Below are positions 8,059 through 16,571 of a DNA stretch of 64,000 nucleotides, in pieces; position 1 is the first letter of the stretch, and each line of letters starts with the position of its first letter. The DNA is from CAVQRB01 sp963715055 (lineage in GTDB: Bacteria; Pseudomonadota; Alphaproteobacteria; Rhodobacterales; Rhodobacteraceae). Below the pieces are notes generated by a model that had not been told where the DNA came from, did no database searches, and saw nothing but the letters and a program-made list of their open reading frames with translations. The DNA is taken from positions 1 to 64,000 of the forward strand of contig CAVQRB010000006.1 of the NCBI GenBank assembly GCA_963715055.1, read 5' to 3'. Made by a program: the position numbers and the translations under genes.

Positions 8059-8379
8059 TCAGGCGGCTTCGGCCTGCTGCGCAGCGTTGCGGCGCTCCGA
8101 TTCCTCGCGCGACAGCGCAACGGAGGTTCTCACCCCCTTGCCGACAAATTCCATCAGCCCGGCCACAACGCGTTCGTTGGGGTCGATTCCCGCACAGCTC
8201 AGCACTTCGCGGCCATCTCGCGAGCGTGCCCAGCGGGCGATCTGTTCGGGGCCATTTCCGTACTTCTTGTCGTCGGCTATGGCGTCGTCCAGTGCAGCCA
8301 GTACCACGGCTGCAAACAGTTTGCGTGCACGATTGCCTTGCTCGTTATTGAAGGCTGTGCCGTCAACGAAATCTTTCAT
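8059..8379 (-). CDS. Conserved Rhodobacteraceae protein (DUF6280-like)
   Basis: 106 residues, soluble and mostly helical. The sequence (MKDFVDGTAFNNEQGNRARKL, then ALDDAIADDKKYGNGPEQIARWARSRDGREVLSCAGIDPNERVV) has the look of the small, highly conserved DUF6280 proteins I associate with this family of bacteria; no function is known to me. AAAGGA lies about 8 nt before the ATG at 8379. It is monocistronic, with a terminator at 8011–8040, and shares a 219-bp divergent regulatory region with efp that holds two overlapping palindromes. Confidence 0.7.
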   Translation of the reverse strand: MKDFVDGTAFNNEQGNRARKLFAAVVLAALDDAIADDKKYGNGPEQIARWARSRDGREVLSCAGIDPNERVVAGLMEFVGKGVRTSVALSREESERRNAAQQAEAA

Positions 8380-8465
8380 CTCGTCGTCCTTTCTTTATTC
8401 TTGCTCTTGTCTTTCCGGCGTGAAGCTCCTTATGGCCGTTTTGACTCGATTCGGATACCCCGTTA

Positions 8466-8493
8466 TTGCATACCCTCTATGCAAAATTTGCAT
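8466..8493. promoter_or_regulatory. Two overlapping perfect palindromes in the DUF6280-like/efp divergent region
   Basis: TTGCATACCCTCTATGCAA (8466–8484) is a 7-5-7 perfect inverted repeat. ATGCAAAATTTGCAT (8479–8493) is a 7-1-7 perfect palindrome sharing its central arm. Together they give three alternating TTGCAT half-sites. This looks like a repressor or activator operator; the cognate regulator is unknown. Confidence 0.5.
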
Positions 8494-8527
8494 TGCTTTC
8501 TGCGGATGCAGCACGAGATACGTTGTC

Positions 8528-8556
8528 TTGTAACGCCCACACCTCCCAGATATAGG
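8528..8556 (+). promoter_or_regulatory. Candidate efp promoter
   Basis: TTGTAA (8528–8533) and TATAGG (8551–8556) are separated by 17 bp, placing transcription start near 8563, about 36 nt before the efp ATG. Confidence 0.5.
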
Positions 8557-8598
8557 GAGCACTAACCAATCATCAACCTTTTGCCATGGTTTCGACAT

Positions 8599-9162
8599 AT
8601 GCCTAAAATCAACGGAAACGAGATTCGCCCGGGAAACGTTCTGGATCATGACGGGGGTCTCTGGGCCGCTGTGAAAGTCGATCATGTAAAACCCGGAAAA
8701 GGCGGCGCTTTCGCGCAGGTCGAATTGCGTAACCTGCGCAACGGAACCAAGCTCAACGAGCGCTTCCGGTCCGCCGACAAGGTCGAGCGTGTGCGCCTGG
8801 AGCAGAAGGATCAGACCTTCCTTTATGAAGACAGCGGCATGCTCGTCGTGATGGACACCGAGACCTACGAGCAGGTGCAATTGCCCGCCGAACTGCTCGG
8901 TGAGCGTCGCCCGTTTCTGCAGGACGGCATGAAGATCGTGGTCGAGTTCTACGAGGAGGAGGCGCTCAACGCGACCTTGCCGCAGAAAGTGACCTGCCGC
9001 ATCGTGGAGACCGAACCGGTAGTGAAGGGTCAGACCGCCGCCAACTCCTTCAAGCCCGCCATTCTCGACAATGGCGTGAAGGTCATGGTGCCGCCTTTCG
9101 TCGGGCAGGACGAAGACATCATCGTGAACACCGAGACGATGGAATATTCCGAACGCGCCTGA
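8599..9162 (+). CDS. efp: Elongation factor P
   Basis: 187 residues, the standard EF-P length. EF-P binds between the P and E sites and rescues ribosomes stalled on polyproline. The KOW-like N-terminal domain carries the loop KPGKGGAF with Lys34 at the tip, the residue that other bacteria modify. The C-terminal OB domains end with the signature FIKPAILDNGVKV-like block (NSFKPAILDNGVKVMVPPFV). The start ATG 8599 gives MPKINGNEIRPG, as in the family. The TTG at 8581 would add six unsupported residues. No epmA/epmB modification genes are seen in this window. Confidence 0.95.
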   Translation: MPKINGNEIRPGNVLDHDGGLWAAVKVDHVKPGKGGAFAQVELRNLRNGTKLNERFRSADKVERVRLEQKDQTFLYEDSGMLVVMDTETYEQVQLPAELLGERRPFLQDGMKIVVEFYEEEALNATLPQKVTCRIVETEPVVKGQTAANSFKPAILDNGVKVMVPPFVGQDEDIIVNTETMEYSERA

Positions 9163-9481
9163 GTTGCGTCAGATACCCGGCAAGCTTCCCGGTATTGATT
9201 GCTGCAAACCAACTGGTTCTGACTGGCGACAATAATCTCGTCCGGACACGATCGGTCAGAGCCCGCCGCTGATCCTTCGATCAGGTGGCTTCAAGGCGTC
9301 ATATGAACGCGGGCAGTTTGAAGACACCGGCAGTTTAAACCGAAATCCATCCTGGCGCGCATAATTGCGCGACCGGCCGCGAAGCCTGACCTCAAGCGTC
9401 AATTTTCAATCATATTCACCTTTTGCCTTAAGCCACTGTTGATCACTGGTTTCCAAGGTCCCTCCGACATGAGAGGGTTCC
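9163..9481. other. Intergenic region downstream of efp
   Basis: 319 bp with no credible gene. It holds a perfect hairpin CTGATC-CTTC-GATCAG (9269–9284) without a T-tract and a direct repeat GGCAGTTT at 9312–9319 and 9329–9336. Part of it may be the former promoter of the lamin-tail gene relic that starts at 9482. Confidence 0.35.
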
Positions 9482-9925
9482 ATGACAGCAAATCTTGAAG
9501 GCATCCGTTTCGATCGGAATTACGGCGACAACAGCGGCACGTCCAATGGCCAGCAACCCTTCGACACGGATGGTGATGGCAAGGCGACGCAAGAAGACGA
9601 GCTCGTTTCGATAACCAATATCACTGGTGGACCGATGGATATTTCGGGTTGGGAGATATGGTCGGATTCGACGGGAACTGGCGCGCCCGACGCGCCGCAG
9701 GATGGCCTGTACCACACGTTTCCGCCAGGCACCGTCCTCCAGCCCGGTCAGACGTTATATATCATCAATGAAATTCCCGGGGGTGCCCCGAAATGGGCGC
9801 AGGAAGCCTCCCAAGGAGGCGTGGAGCTGGGGAAGGCGGTCAAAGCACGAACCTCTTGACCGAGGGCAACAGCGGGAGCTATGGCGAACCGATTGCCTTG
9901 GTTACCCGCGGGCTCGGACCGCTGC
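9482..9925 (+). pseudogene. Truncated lamin-tail-domain (LTD) protein relic
   Basis: Codons from ATG 9482 encode the start of an LTD-fold protein: an EF-hand-like acidic loop (DTDGDGKATQEDE), then LVSITNITGGPMDISGWEIWSDSTG and FPPGTVLQPGQTLYIINE. Near 9829 (GVEL/GEGGQ) the reading frame must slip for the family pattern to continue. The next frame gives GQSTNLLTEGNSGSYGEPIALVT, the expected continuation, up to about 9905. After that the sequence is unrelated and stops at 10029. Relatives are secreted and often carry a Hint domain. One-base loss plus C-terminal truncation makes this a relic. The end coordinate is approximate. Confidence 0.65.
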
Positions 9926-10012
9926 GTGAGACGTCAGCCGACGTCAAGCACTGGGATCCCGTTGCCGCTTCAAGACACTCGAAATCGGGTAGATCGATGG
10001 TTTCGCGTGCAG

Positions 10013-10750
10013 TCAGCGGTTGTAACTGACAGTGGCCTCTGCGGCCGTCATTGCGCCTGTCGCCCGGTCGAAGCGCAGGTAGGCGATGGCCTCTTGTCCG
10101 CTGCGGCTCAGCAAGGTGCCCGCAGGCTTGCCTGCCGCGAGGATCTCGGCCCCCGGGTCCGCCGCGCCTTCGACATGCACCTTGGCCAGCCCCTTGCGCA
10201 ATTCGGTCTTGTGTTTCATGCGCGCGGTCACTTCCTGCCCGACATAGCATCCCTTTCGAAAGTCGACGCCGTGCAGCCGCTCGAATCCGGCCTCCAGAAT
10301 GAAGGTATCCGGGGTCAGCTCGATCCCGGTTTCCGGGATCAGGTGCGCGACCCGGAGCGCCGTCCAGTCGATCTCGTCACCGGTTTGCGCATGATCGCGG
10401 TAGGCGCGCCAGCCAAGAGCGTCATGGCGTGGGTCGACATGACCGTCTTCTGGCGCGACACCCAGACCCCGGTGAAGATGCAGGCCCGCCTCAGAGATCA
10501 CCACATCGGCGCGCAGTTTATACATCCCGAGGCGTTGAGTGAGCATGTCGCCCAAGGCTTCCGCCACATCCAGAAGAACCCCGTTCGGTACGCGCAGCAG
10601 AAAGAAGTCGGCAAGGTATTTTCCCTGCGGTGTCAGCATCGCCGTATAGACAAGACCCCGCTCGAGATGCCGGATGTCATTGGTGATGAGCCCCTGCAGA
10701 AAGGGCTCCACATCCTTGCCGGACAGCAACAGAATGCGACGTTTGGTCAT
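10013..10750 (-). CDS. ygfZ: YgfZ/GcvT-domain folate-binding protein
   Basis: 245 residues from ATG 10750. The family (COG0354, CAF17/IBA57 in mitochondria) uses a folate-binding GcvT-like fold to help assemble or repair Fe–S clusters. The diagnostic motif KGCYVGQEV (about residues 168–176) is present, preceded by GIELTPDTFILEAGFERLHGVDF. The upstream in-frame extension to 11206 is arginine/proline-rich and antisense to the glycosyltransferase gene, so it is rejected. It is divergent from the glycosyltransferase with 67 bp between starts. Confidence 0.92.
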   Translation of the reverse strand: MTKRRILLLSGKDVEPFLQGLITNDIRHLERGLVYTAMLTPQGKYLADFFLLRVPNGVLLDVAEALGDMLTQRLGMYKLRADVVISEAGLHLHRGLGVAPEDGHVDPRHDALGWRAYRDHAQTGDEIDWTALRVAHLIPETGIELTPDTFILEAGFERLHGVDFRKGCYVGQEVTARMKHKTELRKGLAKVHVEGAADPGAEILAAGKPAGTLLSRSGQEAIAYLRFDRATGAMTAAEATVSYNR

Positions 10751-10817
10751 AGGGGCTCCTCTTTGCGGCTTGCATGGCATATAGACGGCACGCCGCCAAG
10801 ATAAAGGGCCATAACCT

Positions 10818-11492
10818 ATGCGTGCACCGATCTCCGTCATCGTGCCGACACTGAACGCTGAGCACCATCTGGGTGCCTGCCTTACGGCGTTGATGCCGGC
10901 GCTGGAAGCCGGTCTCATCCGCGAGTTGATCGTGACTGACGGCGGCTCAACGGATGGGACCATCGCGCTTGCCAAGGCCTGGGGCGCGGAGGTCGTGCAA
11001 GGCCCTGCTTCGCGAGGCGGGCAACTGGCGCGTGGATGTGCCGCGGCGCAGGGCAAATGGCTGCTGGTGCTGCATGCCGATACCGTCCTTGCGCCGGGCT
11101 GGGTCGGACCGGTGATCGCGCATTTGTCCAGTGAGCGGGCAGGGTGGTTCCGCCTTGCCTTTGCCCGCGGTGGCGTGGCCGGGCGGATCGTGGCCTGCTG
11201 GGCCAACCTGCGCAGCCGGTTCGGGTTGCCTTACGGGGATCAGGGGCTCTTGCTGCCGACGGCGCTTTACAACGCGGTGGGCGGCTATCCGGATCAGCCG
11301 CTGATGGAGGATGTGGCGCTGGCCAGTGCGCTCAGGGGCAGGCTGGTGCGTATTGATGCGCTCGCCGTGACGAGCCCGTCGCGTTATCAGGGCCAAGGCT
11401 GGGTTCGGCGCGGTTTGCGCAACCTCTGGACGCTTATGCGCTACCTCGCAGGCGTGTCGCCGCAGCGTCTGGCGGAGAGCTATCGGCGGTAA
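10818..11492 (+). CDS. Family 2 glycosyltransferase (TIGR04283-like)
   Basis: 224 residues. GT-A fold signals are visible: ISVIVPTLNAEHHLGACL at the N-terminus, LIVTDGGSTDGT, and LVLHADTVLAPGW with an HAD in place of the usual DxD. The G-Q-L-A-R-G and YGDQGLL segments match the TIGR04283 group, sometimes annotated as arsenosugar-type glycosyltransferases. No arsenic genes are nearby, so the acceptor is unknown. Cytosolic, with no membrane anchor seen. The next gene starts 79 bp downstream on the same strand. Confidence 0.8.
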   Translation: MRAPISVIVPTLNAEHHLGACLTALMPALEAGLIRELIVTDGGSTDGTIALAKAWGAEVVQGPASRGGQLARGCAAAQGKWLLVLHADTVLAPGWVGPVIAHLSSERAGWFRLAFARGGVAGRIVACWANLRSRFGLPYGDQGLLLPTALYNAVGGYPDQPLMEDVALASALRGRLVRIDALAVTSPSRYQGQGWVRRGLRNLWTLMRYLAGVSPQRLAESYRR

Positions 11493-11571
11493 GCGGAAGG
11501 GCGTGAGAAACGGCCAATTGACGCCGCGCGCCCCGTGGCTAGGGTGGCCCGCAACAAAGCGGAGAGCCTTG

Positions 11572-12804
11572 ATGTCCGATACGGTAAATCTTTCTCAAGG
11601 GCGTGGTTACCTCGCCATTCCCGGCCCGTCGGTGATGCCCGAAGCGGTGCTGAACGCCATGCACCGGCCCTCGCCCGACATCTATAGCGGCGAGTTGCCC
11701 GACATGCTTCCCGGGATCGTGCGCGACCTCAAGCGCGTGGCGCGCACCGAAGGTCATGTAGCGCTCTACATTGGCAACGGACATGCCGCCTGGGAGGCGT
11801 CGCTGTCCAATGTCATCGCTCCGGGTGACAAGGTGCTTGTGCCAGCGAACGGCGAATTCGCCCATGGCTGGGCCAGTATGGCGACTGCCTTGGGCGCAGA
11901 AGCAGAGGTCATCGATTTCGGCAAGACCGCGGCAATAGACGCGGGGCGCATCGAGGCTGCCTTGCGGGCGGACAAGGACCAACGGATCAAAGCGGTGCTC
12001 GCGGTGCATGTGGACACGTCGACCTCGATCCGTAACGACATTGCGACCCTGCGACAGGCGATCGATGCGGCGGGGCATCCGGCCTTGCTTATGGTGGATT
12101 GCATCGCCTCGCTTGGGTGTGATGTCTTCGAAATGGATGGCTGGGGCGTTGATATCATGATCACCGCCAGCCAGAAGGGGCTGATGGTCCCGACGGGCAT
12201 GTGTTTCGTCTTCTTCAACGACCGCGCCGCCGGGCGCCGCCGCGCCATGGCCCGCGTCAGCCGCTACTGGGACTGGGCGCCGCGGGCCGCCCCGGCAGCC
12301 TTCTACGAATATTGGAACGGGACAGCCCCGACGCATCATGTCTACGGTCTGCGCAAGGCGCTCGATCTCATCCACGCCGAAGGCATGGAGGCGGTCTGGG
12401 CGCGCCACAGGGTGCTCGCCCGCGCGGTCTGGGCGGCGGCCGAGGCCTGGGCATCGGAAGGCAGTTTCCGGCTCAATGTCGCGGATCCCGCTTTGCGCAG
12501 CCATGCGGTGACGGCGGCGAGGCTGGATGCGCCTGATGCGACGGCGCTCCGGGAGTGGACCAAAAGGGAACTGGGGCTGACGCTCGGGATCGGGCTTGGC
12601 ATGGCTGCGCCGAGCGATCCGGCCTGGCATGGATTTTTCCGACTGGGCCACATGGGTCATGTGAACGGTCACATGATCCTGGGGCTTCTCGGTGGAATCG
12701 AGGCGGGCCTCCGCGCGCTCGAAATTCCCCATGGGTCCGGGGCGCTCGATGCCGCCGTCGCGGTCATTTCCGGGCGTCAGTCCGACCGGCTCGCAGGGGT
12801 GTAG
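11572..12804 (+). CDS. Class V aminotransferase (alanine/serine–glyoxylate type)
   Basis: 410 residues from ATG 11572. PLP-dependent fold-type I enzyme. The Schiff-base lysine is in ITASQKGLMVPTGM (Lys about 202), preceded by the cofactor-binding Asp in LLMVDCIASLGCD. The N-terminal YLAIPGPSVMPEAVLNAM and the C-terminal FRLGHMGHVNG block are typical of serine–glyoxylate/alanine–glyoxylate aminotransferases. Likely role: amino-group transfer to glyoxylate in one-carbon or photorespiratory-like metabolism; the exact donor cannot be told from sequence. Its end overlaps a convergent small membrane-protein gene by 28 bp. Confidence 0.9.
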   Translation: MSDTVNLSQGRGYLAIPGPSVMPEAVLNAMHRPSPDIYSGELPDMLPGIVRDLKRVARTEGHVALYIGNGHAAWEASLSNVIAPGDKVLVPANGEFAHGWASMATALGAEAEVIDFGKTAAIDAGRIEAALRADKDQRIKAVLAVHVDTSTSIRNDIATLRQAIDAAGHPALLMVDCIASLGCDVFEMDGWGVDIMITASQKGLMVPTGMCFVFFNDRAAGRRRAMARVSRYWDWAPRAAPAAFYEYWNGTAPTHHVYGLRKALDLIHAEGMEAVWARHRVLARAVWAAAEAWASEGSFRLNVADPALRSHAVTAARLDAPDATALREWTKRELGLTLGIGLGMAAPSDPAWHGFFRLGHMGHVNGHMILGLLGGIEAGLRALEIPHGSGALDAAVAVISGRQSDRLAGV

Positions 12805-12995
12805 CGAGCCTCGGCGGCCCGCTTGCGCTGGTCGAGCCAGTGCAGCCAGTGGTTCAGCACGAGGCCGAGAAAGACTGCCGCGACCAGGCCATAGACGGCG
12901 AAGAGAAAGAGCAGCAGCCAGGCAAGGTTGACGCCGAACATCGCGATGCAGGCCGTGGTGAAATCGGGCGCCCGCCCCAACTTGTGGTTCTCCAT
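12777..12995 (-). CDS. Small membrane protein
   Basis: 72 residues with one long or two short membrane segments (CIAMFGVNLAWLLLFLFAVYGLVAAVFLGLVLNHWL, residues about 17–52) and a basic C-terminus (LDQRKRAAEARY). Function unknown. It is convergent with and overlaps the aminotransferase 3' end, and lies just downstream of the HisC-like gene on the same strand. The ribosome-binding site is weak, so the exact start is uncertain. Confidence 0.5.
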   Translation of the reverse strand: MENHKLGRAPDFTTACIAMFGVNLAWLLLFLFAVYGLVAAVFLGLVLNHWLHWLDQRKRAAEARYTPASRSD

Positions 12996-13051
12996 CTCAT
13001 GCCCCGTTTCGATGCACCTGACATGAAACTATAGGCTGGATTTCGCATTCG

Positions 13052-14155
13052 TCAGCTATTTTCTGCGGCCCGCAGCGCTTCGGGCAGAACCTGGGCAAAA
13101 AGCTCGAGATCTGCGGGCGTGCCGCAGCTTACCCGGATGCAGCGGTTCTGCGGTGCTGCCAGCGGCATCCGCGCGAAAATTCCGCGGGCGACTGTTTCGG
13201 CGAGCACCCTGGTGGCAAAGCTGCCGTCGCGCCCGCAATCGATGGTGACGAAATTCGTGGCTGACGGCAGCGCGCGCAAACCGTTGGCTTTCGCGATCGT
13301 GGCGATCCGCAACCTGGAGGCCACGATACGCGCCTGCACCGAGCGCAGCCAGTCTCCATCTCCGAGCGCCTCGAGCGCCCCCGCCTGTGCCGCACGGTTC
13401 ATGCCGAAGTGGTTGCGCACCTTTTCGAACTGCGCAATCAGGTCGGGTGCGGCAAGAGCGTAGCCGACGCGGGCACCGGCCAAGCCGTAGACCTTGGAAA
13501 AAGTCCGCATCCGGATCACCCGGGGGTCGTCAAAGAGAAGCGGTAGTGCCGCGTCCTTCGGCGCACATTCGATATAGGCTTCATCCAGCACCAGCAGCGT
13601 GCCGTTGGGCAGCTTGTCCATCGCGGCCACGATCTCTGCGCCCGTATGATAGCTGCCCATCGGGTTGTCAGGATTGGCCAGGTAGACGAGCTTGGCCTTC
13701 ACCTCAGCGGCCTTGGCAAAGAGCGCCTCAGGGTCTTCGTGGTCGTCGCGATAGGGGACCTTGTGGAGCGTGCCGCCGAAACCCGCGACATGATAGTTGA
13801 AGGTCGGATAGGCACCATCGGAGGTCACCACCGCATCGCCCGGCTCCACCATGAGGCGCACCACATAACCGAGCAGCCCGTCGATGCCCTCTCCGACCAC
13901 GACATGCGCCGGCGTCGTTCCGTGGTGCCCGGCCAGCGCCTCGCGCAGATCGAAGCTTTCGGGGTCGCCGTATTTCCAGATGGAGGTCTCCGCCATCGCC
14001 TTGATGGCACGCGGCGACGGCCCGAAGACGTTTTCATTGGCGCCGAGGCGGGCATCGAAGATCTTGCCGCGCGCGCGCTCCTGTGCCTCGGGTCCGACGA
14101 AGGGAACGGAGGCAGGCAGGCTGCTGGCGAGAGAGGTCAGGCGGTACTGTGTCAT
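13052..14155 (-). CDS. hisC: Histidinol-phosphate aminotransferase family protein
   Basis: 367 residues from ATG 14155. Fold-type I PLP enzyme with FDARLGANENVFGPSPRAIKAM (substrate-end motif), ANPDNPMGS, LVLDEAYIE (cofactor Asp) and TFSKVYGLAGARVGYA (Schiff-base Lys). The family converts imidazole-acetol phosphate to histidinol phosphate, but paralogues act on aromatic amino acids. Roseobacters usually carry more than one copy, and no his genes are nearby, so the precise substrate is open. An upstream extension to 14269 is antisense to promoter DNA and is rejected. It is divergent from the enoyl-CoA hydratase gene. Confidence 0.85.
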   Translation of the reverse strand: MTQYRLTSLASSLPASVPFVGPEAQERARGKIFDARLGANENVFGPSPRAIKAMAETSIWKYGDPESFDLREALAGHHGTTPAHVVVGEGIDGLLGYVVRLMVEPGDAVVTSDGAYPTFNYHVAGFGGTLHKVPYRDDHEDPEALFAKAAEVKAKLVYLANPDNPMGSYHTGAEIVAAMDKLPNGTLLVLDEAYIECAPKDAALPLLFDDPRVIRMRTFSKVYGLAGARVGYALAAPDLIAQFEKVRNHFGMNRAAQAGALEALGDGDWLRSVQARIVASRLRIATIAKANGLRALPSATNFVTIDCGRDGSFATRVLAETVARGIFARMPLAAPQNRCIRVSCGTPADLELFAQVLPEALRAAENS

Positions 14156-14267
14156 GGCGCCAGATAAGACAAAGCAATCGGCCGGAGCAATACCCCCGGT
14201 GTCCCAACGTTTCACTGGTGTTTCCTGCCCGCCGCAGGCCAGATGGGTCGAGCAAGAGGAGAATGCC

Positions 14268-15056
14268 ATGCCCCGCGTAACCGTTACCCTTTCGGACCAT
14301 ATCGCCCATGTGCAACTGAGCCGTCCGGAGAAGATGAACGCGGTCGATCAGGCGATGATCGACGCCCTGCTCGAGGCCGGGGCGGAAGTGGCCGCATCGC
14401 CGGCCCGGGTGGTGGTGATTTCGGGCGCGGGCAAGGCCTTTTGTGCCGGGACAGATCTCTCCGCGCTCGGAGGTTTCGTTGGCAAGGACATGGAGGCGGT
14501 CATCCTGCCGCGTACCCATGGCGAGGGTCTCACCAACCAGTGGCAGGAGATCGCGCTGCAATGGCGGCGGCTCGAGGTGCCGGTGATCGCGGCGCTGCAT
14601 GGGGTGGCCTTCGGGGCCGGGCTGCAACTGGCGCTCGGGGCCGACATCCGCATTGCGGCACCGGACACGCGGCTTGCGGTGATGGAGATGAAATGGGGGA
14701 TCGTGCCGGACATGGGCGGCATGGTGCTCCTGCCGCAGCTGGTCCGGTCGGATGTGTTGCGCAGGCTGGTCTACACCGCCGATCCGATCGAGGCCGCGCA
14801 GGCGGAGCGTTGGGGGCTGGTGACCGAAATCGCCGATGATCCGCTGGCGGCGGCCATGGCAATGGCCGGGAAGATCGCGCGCAAGAGCCCTCGGGCGATC
14901 TGCGCGGCGAAGCGGTTGATCGACCTCTCGGAGCACTCCGACGCGCGGGAAGTTCTCCTGGCGGAGTCTCGCGAGCAGGCCGCGCTGATCGGCACGCCGG
15001 AGCAGATGGAGGTCATTGCCGCAGAGTTTGGCAAGCGCGAGCCGAAGTTCAAGTAA
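14268..15056 (+). CDS. Enoyl-CoA hydratase/isomerase (crotonase) family protein
   Basis: 262 residues from ATG 14268, preceded by AAGAGGAG at the right distance. Crotonase-fold signals: HIAHVQLSRPEKMNAVDQAM, the CoA-binding ISGAGKAFCAGTDLSALG, and the oxyanion-hole stretch ALHGVAFGAGLQLALGADIRIAAPDTRLAVMEMKWGIVPDMGGMVLLPQLV. Two catalytic acids are plausible in MEMKWGIVPD. Likely acts in beta-oxidation or CoA-ester degradation; the substrate is undetermined. It is convergent with valS. Confidence 0.88.
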   Translation: MPRVTVTLSDHIAHVQLSRPEKMNAVDQAMIDALLEAGAEVAASPARVVVISGAGKAFCAGTDLSALGGFVGKDMEAVILPRTHGEGLTNQWQEIALQWRRLEVPVIAALHGVAFGAGLQLALGADIRIAAPDTRLAVMEMKWGIVPDMGGMVLLPQLVRSDVLRRLVYTADPIEAAQAERWGLVTEIADDPLAAAMAMAGKIARKSPRAICAAKRLIDLSEHSDAREVLLAESREQAALIGTPEQMEVIAAEFGKREPKFK

Positions 15057-15152
15057 GGCGGGCAAGACCTTATTTCCTAGTTATTTTTTCCCGTCGCAGT
15101 GCCGCGTGACTTGGCGCATTGGCCCGCTCTGCGACAGGGTCCCGTGCTCAGG

Positions 15153-16571
15153 TCAGCCCAGTTCCGCCAGACGCGCGAGCGCCTCCTTCAGCTTGCCTTC
15201 CTCCTCCTCGCGCAGGGCGAGGTTGGCGCGGGTTTCCTCGACGACCTCTTCGGGCGCTGATTCCGCGAATTTCGGATTGTTGAGACGCCCGCGCAGGCCT
15301 CCCAGTTCCTTGGAAAGCTTGTCGAGAGACTTTTGCAAACGCGCCTTTTCTTCTGAAATATCAATGATATCAGCGAGGGGCAGGCCGAAGGTCGCCCCCG
15401 GTACGGCCAGCGAGGCAGTGCCCTTGGGGAAGGCCTGCGCGCGGTCGAGGGCCTCGACGCGGGCGAGGCGCTTGATCATGACCTCGTTGCGGCTCCAGAA
15501 GGCTTCCCCGGCCGCGTCGATCTCGGTGACCAGCAGAGGCACGTAGAGGCCCGCGGGGACATGCATCTGCGCGCGCGCGGAACGGATCGCCTCGATCAGC
15601 GCGATGACCCAGGTGATCTCCTGATCGGCCTCCGGATCGACCAGATCGGCGGCGGTGTAGGTGGGCCATTCGGCGTGCACAAGGAGCTTCTCGCGGGTGC
15701 CGGTCTCGGCCCATAACTCCTCGGTAATAAAGGGCATTATCGGATGCAGCAGGATCATGCACTGATCGAGAACCCAGGCCATGGTGGCGCGGGTTTCGGG
15801 GGCGAGAGCGGTATTGGCCTCGTCCTGAAGGAGCGGTTTGGAAAGCTCCACATACCAGTCGCAGACCTTGCCCCAGACGAAGACATAAGCGGCGTTGGCG
15901 GCGTCGTTGAAGCGGTAGTTCGCGAGGGCCGTGTCGATCTCCTCGCGCACTTTCGCGGTCTCGCCGATGATCCACTTGTTGACGGCGGCAGTGGGTGTCA
16001 CCGGCGGTACACCCCCTGTACACCCCCCGTACACCCCCCCGGCGCGCGCCTCGTAGACGCCGTTCATCTCCGCGAAACGGCAGGCGTTCCAGAGCTTGGT
16101 GCCGAAATTGCGATACCCGGCGATGCGCTGGGTGGAGAGTTTCAGGTCGCGCCCCATGGCGGCCATCGCCGTCAGGGTGAAGCGCACGGCGTCGGCGCCG
16201 TATTCGTCGATCAGTTCCAGCGGGTCGAGCACGTTGCCCAGGGACTTCGACATCTTCTTGCCCTTCTCGTCGCGCACCAGCGCGTGGACATAGACGGTGT
16301 CGAAGGGCTTCTGGCCCACCACGGCATATTGCATCATCATCATCCGGGCGACCCAGAAGAAGATGATGTCGAAGCCGGTGATCAGCACGGAGGTGGGGAA
16401 GTATTTCTGCAGCGCCTCGTTCTGCGCGTCCTGTTCCGCGTCGCCGGTCCAGCCCAGCGTGCCGATGGGCCAGAGGCCGGAGGAGAACCAGGTGTCGAGG
16501 ACGTCGGGGTCGCGGTAGACCGGGATCCGATCTGAGTCGACCGCTTCGCCAGCTTGTCGAAATAAGCTCAA
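15153..16571 (-). pseudogene. valS: Valyl-tRNA synthetase, C-terminal part (split gene)
   Basis: 472 residues when read from TTG 16571; the frame is open back to a TAA near 16620 with no ATG. It starts in the catalytic domain at RIPVYRDPDVLDTWFSSGLWPIG. It includes the second class I signature KMSKSLGNVLDP, the anticodon-binding domain (VCDWYVELSKPLL, MPFITEELW) and the C-terminal coiled coil (EKARLQKSLDKLSKELGGLRGRL). It lacks the HIGH motif, which is in the other part. Near 16007–16039 an in-frame 33-bp insertion of three 11-bp units encodes GGVYGGCTGGV-like residues. Whether this part is translated is unknown. Confidence 0.85.
16007..16039. repeat. Three tandem 11-bp repeats inside valS
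   Basis: GTACACCCCCT, GTACACCCCCC and GTACACCCCCC are contiguous on the plus strand (GGGGGGTGTAC units in the valS direction). The total, 33 bp, keeps the reading frame. The repeats fall between the catalytic domain and the tRNA-binding region, replacing a linker that is variable in relatives. Confidence 0.9.

Noticed and set aside
16007..16039. CRISPR array
   Set aside because: The repeats are 11 bp and contiguous, without spacers, and no cas genes are present.
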